NCBI RefSeq assembly: GCF_025060755.1
Contig: NZ_JANYUY010000045.1
Coordinates: forward strand, 1-64,000
Direction of reading: 5' to 3'
DNA from: Paenibacillus doosanensis
GTDB lineage: Bacteria; Bacillota; Bacilli; Paenibacillales; NBRC-103111
DNA: 64,000 nt
The position numbers and the translations under genes were made by a program. Below, piece by piece: positions 53,703 to 60,774 of this stretch (its first letter is position 1; the number at the start of each line of letters is the position of its first letter). Under the pieces are notes generated by a model, which saw nothing but the letters and a program-made list of their open reading frames with translations, was not told where the DNA came from and ran no database searches.

Positions 53703-53876
53703 CTAGAACTTTCTCTTACGAGCAGCCTCTGACTTCTTCTTACGTTTTACGCTTGGCTTCTCATAATGCTTGCGTTTTTTAACCTCCGCTAGTACGCCAT
53801 CTTTTGCGATGGAGCGCTTAAAGCGACGAAGTGCAGCATCTATAGTTTCATTTTTGCGAACTCGAGTTTCTGACAC
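53703..53876 (-). CDS. rpsU: 30S ribosomal protein S21
   Basis: A 57-residue basic protein: [20 protein letters not shown], then [20 protein letters not shown] and a Lys/Arg-rich end. This is S21, a small-subunit protein needed for translation initiation. It starts with GTG at 53876, eight bases after GGAGG. Too short for the usual length cutoff. It is the first gene of the rpsU-yqeY unit. Confidence 0.95.
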   Translation of the reverse strand: MSETRVRKNETIDAALRRFKRSIAKDGVLAEVKKRKHYEKPSVKRKKKSEAARKRKF

Positions 53877-53984
53877 CAGTTTTCCCTCCCTCCGAACAGA
53901 CCGTCCAAGACGAAAAAAAGCAGTTCATCAAACCTCATTATAGGGTATACACAAACTAGGTGTCAACCTAGGGAAAAAGATTCT

Positions 53985-54329
53985 TTACTTCCCAACGAGC
54001 GAACCCAGTTTTTCACCCGCAAGCAGGTGATAATGAATATGATAAACTACTTGTCCCCCGTCCTTGCCGCAGTTGTTGATGAGCCGATATCCGCTATCCG
54101 CTACACCTTCCTGTCTGGCAATATGTTGGGCGGCGCGATGAATTTCACCGATCAAGCCCCAGTCGCCGGGCTCAACGTCGTTCATGGTTGCTATGTGTTT
54201 CTTCGGAATGATCAAAATATGTACGGGAGCGGCCGGCTGAATATCGTGAAACGCCAGTACGTGCTCATTTTCATACACCTTTTTGGAAGGAATCGATCCC
54301 TCAACAATTTTACAAAAAATACAATCCAT
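53985..54329 (-). CDS. HIT family protein (histidine triad nucleotide-binding)
   Basis: A 114-residue HIT hydrolase of HINT type. N-terminal CIFCKIVEGSIPSKKVYENE includes the CxxC zinc-like pair. The active site is HIHYHLLAGE, the full H-x-H-x-H triad. It cleaves adenosine phosphoramidates in the family. It is a single gene upstream of rpsU, as often seen. The ATG follows GGGAGG. Confidence 0.93.
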   Translation of the reverse strand: MDCIFCKIVEGSIPSKKVYENEHVLAFHDIQPAAPVHILIIPKKHIATMNDVEPGDWGLIGEIHRAAQHIARQEGVADSGYRLINNCGKDGGQVVYHIHYHLLAGEKLGSLVGK

Positions 54330-54400
54330 GACGGGTTTGTCCTCCCAGCTACCTAAACTTTGACGGCTTCTTTTTTACTTATAATACTATACCTAATTTT

Positions 54401-54450
54401 GAGAAAAAAAGAAACTCCGCGCGAAAGAAAAATACGAAGTTTCTTTTCTC
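54401..54450 (-). terminator. Terminator between efeU and the HIT gene
   Basis: GAGAAAA..GAAACT/AGTTTCTTTTCTC is a symmetrical stem with a 3-nt bulge. On the minus strand it is followed by TTTTTTTCTC-like sequence, suitable for ending the efe transcript. Confidence 0.75.
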
Positions 54451-54459
54451 GTTTTGAAT

Positions 54460-56256
54460 TCAGACAAGATTCGACTTCAAGCGATCCGTATCCGACTTTT
54501 TTCTGCGCTCATAACGCAGCACTTGGAAAATAATAAACGCCGCGACGACAAGCTGCGGAACGAACGTCTCCCAAGTCGGGTACACGCCGAGCCAGCCCCA
54601 GGACGGAATGAATCCCGGAACATGCGAGGAGAGCTTGCCCGCAACCTGGAGCGAATGGACGCTTTCGCCGAGAAACTTGATCACCAGATAATAGATCAGC
54701 GCCGTAGCTCCGAGGAAGAACACCCGGATCGGCAGCCGGATGCTGCCTTTGACGATGACAAACCCGATCACCGCCAGCAAGAGCAGCGCGGCGCCGATCC
54801 CCGCAGCCAGCTGCCCGCCTTCGATGGCAGGAGCCATGCCGATATAAAAGATCGTCGTCTCCGCCCCTTCCCGCAAAATGGCCAGGCAGGCCACGACAAA
54901 CAGCGACCATAAATTGCCGGTCATCAGCGCGACGCCGACCTGCTTCTCGATATATTTGTTCCATGCGCTGATCTGCGATTTTTTGTGCAGCCAGGCGCCC
55001 ACCGTCAGCATCAGCACGACGGAGACAAGCCCCGTTACGCCTTCCAGCATTTCGCGTGTGCTGCCCGCGGCTACGTTGGCGATCATATAGTTGAGCAGAA
55101 GCGCGAGAGCGCCGCTAAGCAGAAGTCCCGTAAGCGCGCCGAACCAGACCCAGCCCTGCTTGGCGGCGTTGCCCGTGCGATGCAAGAAAGCGACGAGAGC
55201 GGCAAGTACGAGCAATGCTTCCATGCCTTCCCGCAGCAAAATCAGCCCGGCGTCCCAGGCGGTATAGCTCGTTTGCGAAGCGAAAGGCTCAAGCTCCGTC
55301 TGCATCGAATTGACGATTGCGGCCGCTTCCTCCGTACGAGGCGGGGTCGAGAGCAGCCGGCTCAAGGCCTCCGTCATTTCGTTCTCTACGTTCGTATACA
55401 CGTCCGGAGCGCGGGTACTGACCGCTCCTTCGACGGACGGCCACAAGGCGATGAAGCTCTGCAGCTGCTGAACCGCTTCGGCCGTATGGCCCGAGCTTAA
55501 GCTGCCGTCCGCTTGGCGCAGAAGCGCCAGCGCGTCTCCGATCGTCTGCCCGCCGGCAGCGGAAGCCTGCTCCTGCAAGGTTCCGTTCGCATAATCCTCT
55601 ATCGTCTTGATCAGCGTCGTAACGCCGTCGGCCGCCGAATCGGCTTTCGGCGGATCGGCCTGCACGGAGACTCGGGCCATCGCCGAGAGCGTCTCGATCT
55701 GTCCGTAGACTTGTGTATTATCCGCACGGATCGCGTTTTCTTTCCTTCCCCATTCCTTGACAAACTGCTTGAACGCGGTTTGCGCCTTGCTCCAATTGTT
55801 CTGCCGGATCGCATCCAGACATTGCTGAAGAACAGGCAGCAGCGACCGGGCGGCCTGCTTGCCGTCCTCCTTCTCCGCACCCTGTTCCTGCTCCGACACA
55901 TAACTGCCCGCCGCCTTAGCCAGCCTGGAGACCGCCTGGTAGGCTTCATCCGGCTGCTGCTGCGCATTGCCGAGCGCCTTCTTCGCTTCGGCGGCCGCCG
56001 CGCTCACCTGATCGGCAAGCGCCGACGATGGAGCCTTCAGCAGGCTCCATTGGGCTTCGAACTGCTCCAGCTCTTTGGACGCTTCGTCCCAATGACGGTC
56101 GCCGGCTTCCACCAAAGCCCCTCCCACGATTGGCAGCAGCTTCTCCAGCTCGGAATTTTCGGCCGCGGCCCGGACTGACGGAGCGAGCAGGGCAAGAAGC
56201 AGCAGTATGACGCCGACCGCCGCGACGAAGCGCGGCCGTTGTGTTTTACTTATCAT
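54460..56256 (-). CDS. efeU: FTR1-type iron permease with extended N-terminal domain (EfeU-like)
   Basis: High-affinity iron permease of the EfeUOB system. The C-terminal half (about residue 335 on) has seven helices and both FTR1 signatures, LREGMEALL near 345 and LREGAETTI near 465, where iron passes. The N-terminal 330 residues lie outside: a signal (to about 31) and three related segments (QQNNWSKAQTAFKQFV, DRHWDEASKELEQFEAQW and SGHTAEAVQQLQSFIALW). The fusion is longer than E. coli EfeU and appears in Gram-positives. It is the last gene of the operon. Confidence 0.93.
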   Translation of the reverse strand: MISKTQRPRFVAAVGVILLLLALLAPSVRAAAENSELEKLLPIVGGALVEAGDRHWDEASKELEQFEAQWSLLKAPSSALADQVSAAAAEAKKALGNAQQQPDEAYQAVSRLAKAAGSYVSEQEQGAEKEDGKQAARSLLPVLQQCLDAIRQNNWSKAQTAFKQFVKEWGRKENAIRADNTQVYGQIETLSAMARVSVQADPPKADSAADGVTTLIKTIEDYANGTLQEQASAAGGQTIGDALALLRQADGSLSSGHTAEAVQQLQSFIALWPSVEGAVSTRAPDVYTNVENEMTEALSRLLSTPPRTEEAAAIVNSMQTELEPFASQTSYTAWDAGLILLREGMEALLVLAALVAFLHRTGNAAKQGWVWFGALTGLLLSGALALLLNYMIANVAAGSTREMLEGVTGLVSVVLMLTVGAWLHKKSQISAWNKYIEKQVGVALMTGNLWSLFVVACLAILREGAETTIFYIGMAPAIEGGQLAAGIGAALLLLAVIGFVIVKGSIRLPIRVFFLGATALIYYLVIKFLGESVHSLQVAGKLSSHVPGFIPSWGWLGVYPTWETFVPQLVVAAFIIFQVLRYERRKKSDTDRLKSNLV

Positions 56257-56302
56257 GGCGCTTCCACCCTTTGTCGCACATAGTTTTCTCTCTCACAGTA
56301 TC

Positions 56303-57619
56303 TCACAGTAATCCTTCTCCCAGATAGCCGCCCTGCCGCACTCCGGGAAAACAGGCGAATGCCGCGCTTCCCATATGAAAAATATATTCGTTCAAGGCGT
56401 CGTTTTTGGCTAAGCGCTGCTGAACAGGAATGAACTGCTTGCGCGGATCGCGATTATAGCAAATAAAAAACAAGCCTGCATCCAGCTGGCCGGTTTGCAG
56501 ATCGATGCCGTTCGAATAAGAATAAGAGCGGCGCAATATTTTCTCCTGCCCTTCGCCGTGCGCCAGACGAATATGGGCGTTGGCCGGAATAAGCGGGTTG
56601 CCGTCGGGTCCCTGCGCATCGAGCCTCATCGGGTCGAACTCGTTCTGTTCCCCCAAAGGCGCTCCGCTCTTTCTGTACCGCCCGAAGGTCGATTCCTGAT
56701 CCTTCAGCGTCGAGCGGTCCCATACTTCAATACGCATCCGAATGCGCCGGACCGCCATATAAGTTCCATTCCGCATCCAATCCGGCCCGTCGGACGGCTG
56801 CACCCAGATAAGATCGTTCATGAGCTTGGCGTCATTCGTATCCGGATTGCCGGTGCCGTCCTTGAAGCCGAGCAGGTTGCGCGGCGTCTCGCCGCTGTTG
56901 GAGGCGGTCGCCGTCCGCTGGAACCCTTCCTGCGTCCATTTGAGCACCGCCGTGCCGCGGGCGATCCGAGCCAAATTGCGCACCGCGTGAAAGGCCACCT
57001 GCATATCGTCGGCGCATACTTGCACTCCGATATCTCCGCCGCACCATTCCGGGCGCAGCTTCTCGCCCGCAAACCGCGGGAAATCGACGAACGCTTCCGG
57101 CCGCTTAGCGGACAGCCCGAATCGCTCGTCGAATAAAGTAGGTCCCGCGCCGAACGTAATCGTCAATTGGTTCGGATTCAGCCCTGCCGCTTCCCCCGTA
57201 TCCTCCGGAGGAAGATTCGGTTTGTCGTTGTCCGGGCCGACCATCCGGCCTTCGGCCATATTGGCGGATGCTTCGGTCCAAACGCGAAAAAGCTTCGATA
57301 CTTCCTCGACGCGAGTCGTCGTTAGATCAAAAGCGGCGAAGCAGATAAAATTTTGCGGCGGCGTCAATATGCCCGCCTGATTCGTTCCGTAGAACGGGAT
57401 GCTTACATTGCTCAGATCGGCCGGAACTGCGGCGCTCTTCGCGGTTTTGCCGGTTACGGCCAGCATGCCTCCGACTCCGGCGGAGCCGAGCAGAAGGCCT
57501 AGGCCTCCCGCTCCCGCAAGCTTGAGCATATCGCGTCTGCTAATGGCGCGTCCGGCCCCGGAATCGCCCGTATTCGTCTCGTCGTTTCCGCCTTGTTTCA
57601 TTCGAATATCGTCGGCCAT
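56303..57619 (-). CDS. efeB: Dye-decolorising heme peroxidase EfeB (Tat-exported)
   Basis: Heme peroxidase that frees or oxidises iron for EfeUO. A Tat signal with SRRDMLKLAGAGGLGLL (twin Arg at 28-29) exports it folded. The DyP signature GFKDGTGNPD is present, and the C-terminal domain has the FICYNRDPRKQFIPVQ distal elements. 438 residues. It starts 3 bases after efeO. In E. coli this gene is also called ycdB. Confidence 0.95.
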   Translation of the reverse strand: MADDIRMKQGGNDETNTGDSGAGRAISRRDMLKLAGAGGLGLLLGSAGVGGMLAVTGKTAKSAAVPADLSNVSIPFYGTNQAGILTPPQNFICFAAFDLTTTRVEEVSKLFRVWTEASANMAEGRMVGPDNDKPNLPPEDTGEAAGLNPNQLTITFGAGPTLFDERFGLSAKRPEAFVDFPRFAGEKLRPEWCGGDIGVQVCADDMQVAFHAVRNLARIARGTAVLKWTQEGFQRTATASNSGETPRNLLGFKDGTGNPDTNDAKLMNDLIWVQPSDGPDWMRNGTYMAVRRIRMRIEVWDRSTLKDQESTFGRYRKSGAPLGEQNEFDPMRLDAQGPDGNPLIPANAHIRLAHGEGQEKILRRSYSYSNGIDLQTGQLDAGLFFICYNRDPRKQFIPVQQRLAKNDALNEYIFHMGSAAFACFPGVRQGGYLGEGLL

Positions 57620-57622
57620 CGT

Positions 57623-58507
57623 TTACGCCCCCAGCAATTTACCCATATTGGACAACGGTTCGGCCAAAGCATCGATTTGTTGGCTTAATTTTTTCGTTTG
57701 TTCGGGTTTAAGCTCCGTATAGAGCACGTAGCCGCTGCCTTTTTTGTATGGAGCCAGCCCGTCATTCAGTTCTTTGAAGCGGGTTTCGATCGTTTGCGTC
57801 AAAGCGGGGTCTTTCTTCTGAAGCTCCGGCTTCAAAATATCGAAGATTTTGGCGGCGCCTTCGACGTTAGCTGCAAAGTCGTACAAATCGGTATGCGAAT
57901 ACCGCTCTTCCTCGCCGGTGACTTTGGAGGAGGAAACCTCGTTGAGCAGTTCTACCGCTCCGGTAACGAGCATATTGACGTCGATGTCCACCGTCTCCAC
58001 TTTGGCGCGCAGCAGCTTGCTGTTGGCCAGCAGCTCGTCGGCGATCGCTTCCTGCCCCTTCGTCGTCTTATCCTGCCAGAGCGATTTCTCGAGCCGGTGG
58101 AAGCCTTTCAAATCCTTCGGATCGATATCGTCTTCGCGCCCGTCGATATCCGGGTCGAGATCGCCCAGCGCTTCGGCAATCGGTTCGATCCGTTCGTAAT
58201 ACATCCGTGCCGGAGCGTACAGCTCCCGGCTTTTATTAAGATCTCCCGCCTTTACCGCGGCGACGAAATCGCCGGTTTGCTTAACGAATAAATCGCATTG
58301 CTCGATGACGAACTTACGATAATCTTCCGTCGCCTTTTTAAACGAATCGTCCGAAGCGGCTGCAGCCGGCTTCGCCGCATCTTCCTTCACGGCCGGCGAC
58401 GGCGACGGGGCGGTCGCCGATTGAACGTTGGCCTTGTTATCGCCGCAGCCTGAAAAAATAAGGGAAGAGCCGAGCACTAGCGCAGAAACAAAATAGCGGG
58501 TTTTCAT
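57623..58507 (-). CDS. efeO: Iron uptake lipoprotein EfeO/EfeM (imelysin, M75)
   Basis: Extracellular iron-binding lipoprotein delivering iron to EfeU. The signal ends SLIFSGCGDN (Cys 21). The imelysin-type domain (about 60-290) holds the HxxE motif FHRLEKSLW (His137, Glu140) and the ARMYYERIEPIAEALGD segment. The cupredoxin domain of E. coli EfeO is absent, as in the EfeM form. It is the first gene of the operon and lies directly behind two Fur-box-like sites. AAGGAG lies 14 bases before the ATG, rather far. Confidence 0.93.
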   Translation of the reverse strand: MKTRYFVSALVLGSSLIFSGCGDNKANVQSATAPSPSPAVKEDAAKPAAAASDDSFKKATEDYRKFVIEQCDLFVKQTGDFVAAVKAGDLNKSRELYAPARMYYERIEPIAEALGDLDPDIDGREDDIDPKDLKGFHRLEKSLWQDKTTKGQEAIADELLANSKLLRAKVETVDIDVNMLVTGAVELLNEVSSSKVTGEEERYSHTDLYDFAANVEGAAKIFDILKPELQKKDPALTQTIETRFKELNDGLAPYKKGSGYVLYTELKPEQTKKLSQQIDALAEPLSNMGKLLGA

Positions 58508-58545
58508 AAATACATTTGCATCTCCTTCGGATATTTAACTAGTAA

Positions 58546-58560
58546 TGATAATTATTCTCA
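58546..58560. promoter_or_regulatory. Candidate Fur box 1
   Basis: TGATAAT-T-ATTCTCA, a 7-1-7 inverted repeat with one mismatch to the Bacillus Fur consensus. It lies 39 bases before the efeO start. Confidence 0.7.
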
Positions 58561-58577
58561 AGATAAATTAGCATAAT

Positions 58578-58592
58578 TGAGAATTATTTTCA
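58578..58592. promoter_or_regulatory. Candidate Fur box 2 overlapping the efeO promoter
   Basis: TGAGAAT-T-ATTTTCA, again 7-1-7 with one mismatch. On the minus strand TTGAAA, 17 bases, TAATTT gives a promoter whose -35 lies in this box. Iron repression of efeOBU is strongly suggested. Confidence 0.72.
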
Positions 58593-58757
58593 ATCGTTTT
58601 TTTCACACACATAATGCAAAGGCTTTCCTGCGCAAAATACATAATCCGGCAGTACGGGCAACGATCTCAGGCTTATCGCAGCAAGAACGGTAAAGCCCGA
58701 AAAAAGAAACGGTTTTCCAATGCGGCTTCGGCGCCGAATTTAAACCGACTGCACTTC

Positions 58758-58786
58758 TAGACTGTCAGTCTAATATTATGTATAAT
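58758..58786 (+). promoter_or_regulatory. Promoter and palindromic operator of the tetR-type gene
   Basis: TAGACTG-T-CAGTCTA (58758-58772) is a perfect 7-1-7 palindrome. It overlaps the -35 hexamer TAGACT, 17 bases before TATAAT (58781-58786). This is the arrangement of an autorepressed TetR-family gene. Upstream, 58593-58757 holds no gene. Confidence 0.75.
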
Positions 58787-58818
58787 AGGAGCCGAAACGA
58801 GTTGTGAGGTGAGTCGGG

Positions 58819-60774
58819 ATGAGCCGATTAATGCGGGCCGCAACGAGAAAAAAACGGGAGTTCATGATCGAGGTCGCTCTGCGGTTGTTTATTGAGCGCG
58901 GATATGAACAAGTGTCCGTTGACGACATCATCGCCGCTACGAATACGTCAAAAGGTACCTTTTACCATTATTTCGCAGGAAAAGACGAAATATTACGGGA
59001 AATTTTCCGCAAGCAAATGGACACGATCAACGATTGGGCGGTCAGAACCCCGTCTCAGGTTCAATCCTTGGAGGGACATGTCAACAAGCTGTTTTTAGAC
59101 CTGACGTCCAATATTGAGTCATACCCGCGGCTGGTACGCAGTTTGATCGCTCTTTCCATGCAGAACGAGGCGGTGAAAAGCATTGAGGAAGAACAATACC
59201 GGCTATTGTTCGACCGGCTGCTTCGCTGGCTTCCCGATGCGAATAAGGTCAATCTGCTCATCGCCGCTTATAGAGGAACACTATGGATGTGGTGCTCGCA
59301 AGAGCAGACAGATTTGCACGGAATGATGCGCAGCAACCTGGCATGGGTTTGGTCAGGTCTACGTTCGGAACAACAGGAACTATCCATCTCGGTAGAAACG
59401 GGGCAAGCCGCAGTTCATCCATTATGGCTTGCGCACAGCGCTAAGGAGGAAAAGAAAATGAAAGTCGCAATTATTGGAGGCGGATTGGCCGGTTTGACGG
59501 CAGCCGCTTATTTGTCGGAGCAGTACGGCGTGGAAGGAATTTTGTTTGAACGCAGCCCGCAGTTGGGCGGCCGGGCTTTTACGTACGAAAAAGCCGGGTT
59601 TACGCTGAATTACGGAGCCCATGCCATCTACGGCATCGACCGCCACGAAATATCGGCGATGGAGCGCGAGCTCGGGTTATCGTTCAGCTCCAAACAGGTG
59701 GATAAACGCAAGGTCATGTATGCCAAACACGATCAATTGACCCCGGCTCCGCTCGATTTCGTCAATCTGATGAAAACCGAGCTGCTCACCTCAAGACAAA
59801 AAGTCCGCTTCGTCGGCGAGATCGCCGCGATTATCGCCCATATTCATAATGTGAAAAATTACGAAACGCTCGGCGATTACTTGGCTCAATCCGACGCGGA
59901 CGAAGACGTGAAAGAGCTGTGGGAGCATCTGGTCTGCTCCAACTTCTTCATCACTCCGGAGGAAGCGCGCAAAGTGCCGGGTCCGGTCATCAGCGAATAT
60001 TATCATAATCTGTTTCTCTCCAACCGTCCGGTTAACTATATCCTCGGCAGTTGGGCCGTCATTACAAACCAGCTTCGTCAAAAAATCGAAATTTCCGGAC
60101 GCTGGGAGCTTGCTCTGCAGGAAGGCGTGGAAGCGATTCGCTACGAGGACCGGAAGTTTTATTTGAAAACGAAAACCCGCGAAGAAGGCTTTGACCGCGT
60201 TATTTTTGCCATGCCGGTGCAGCAAATTTGCAAGCTGATGAAGGGGACTCCTTGGGAGCCGTTCCTCGCTCCGTTCGAAGGAAGCACACCGACGGAGGTC
60301 ATGGTCTACGATATCGGTTTGAAGCGGGTCGTGGCCCGTCCGTTCTCTTACATTAGCGATATGGATAACAAACTGTTTATCAGCGACGTGTCCGCGACGG
60401 ATCATACGCTCGTTCCCGACGGAGGGCAGCTGCTGCAAGGCATCGCCTACCTCAGCGACCGGTTTGCCGACGAGGAGGAGCGCAAAGCGTATTTGGACAG
60501 CAAAACGAAGCAAATGGAAGCTTTGTTCGATCACTACTATCCCGGCTGGCGCGACGAAACGGCTGTAAAAAGGGTATCGAAAAAAGCGATGGTCTCCAGC
60601 GTCAAAAATATCGCTACTAACCAGCTGCTGCCTACGCGTCTGGATCATGTTCCGTTTTTCTTCTGCGGCGACGGCTGTGAAGGAAAGGGCGAGCTGGCGG
60701 AAAGGGCGTTCTCCAGCGCACGCCAAGCGGCGAAAGCGATTATCGAGGAATTGAAAGTGCCTGCTAGAGTGTAA
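58819..60774 (+). CDS. TetR regulator fused in frame to an FAD-dependent oxidoreductase
   Basis: A 651-residue open frame with two parts. Residues 1-200 are a TetR repressor: helix-turn-helix VDDIIAATNTSKGTFYHYFA and an effector-binding domain ending LAWVWSGLRSEQQ. From Met214 on it is a flavin enzyme of the amine oxidase/phytoene desaturase type, with the FAD motif VAIIGGGLAGLTAAAYLSEQ, GGRAFTYEKAGFTLNYGAHA, and the C-terminal FFFCGDGCEGKGELAERAF. AAGGAGG lies 8 bases before Met214, so the enzyme can also be made alone from 59458. Either this is two genes merged by a recent frameshift, or a real fusion with dual start. Confidence 0.82.
   Translation: MSRLMRAATRKKREFMIEVALRLFIERGYEQVSVDDIIAATNTSKGTFYHYFAGKDEILREIFRKQMDTINDWAVRTPSQVQSLEGHVNKLFLDLTSNIESYPRLVRSLIALSMQNEAVKSIEEEQYRLLFDRLLRWLPDANKVNLLIAAYRGTLWMWCSQEQTDLHGMMRSNLAWVWSGLRSEQQELSISVETGQAAVHPLWLAHSAKEEKKMKVAIIGGGLAGLTAAAYLSEQYGVEGILFERSPQLGGRAFTYEKAGFTLNYGAHAIYGIDRHEISAMERELGLSFSSKQVDKRKVMYAKHDQLTPAPLDFVNLMKTELLTSRQKVRFVGEIAAIIAHIHNVKNYETLGDYLAQSDADEDVKELWEHLVCSNFFITPEEARKVPGPVISEYYHNLFLSNRPVNYILGSWAVITNQLRQKIEISGRWELALQEGVEAIRYEDRKFYLKTKTREEGFDRVIFAMPVQQICKLMKGTPWEPFLAPFEGSTPTEVMVYDIGLKRVVARPFSYISDMDNKLFISDVSATDHTLVPDGGQLLQGIAYLSDRFADEEERKAYLDSKTKQMEALFDHYYPGWRDETAVKRVSKKAMVSSVKNIATNQLLPTRLDHVPFFFCGDGCEGKGELAERAFSSARQAAKAIIEELKVPARV
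59443..59449 (+). promoter_or_regulatory. Internal Shine-Dalgarno at the fusion junction
   Basis: AAGGAGG, 8 bases before the ATG at 59458 (start of MKVAIIGGG). A TAA at 59442-59444 is present but in another reading frame. It looks like the remains of a separate tetR stop codon. Confidence 0.75.
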
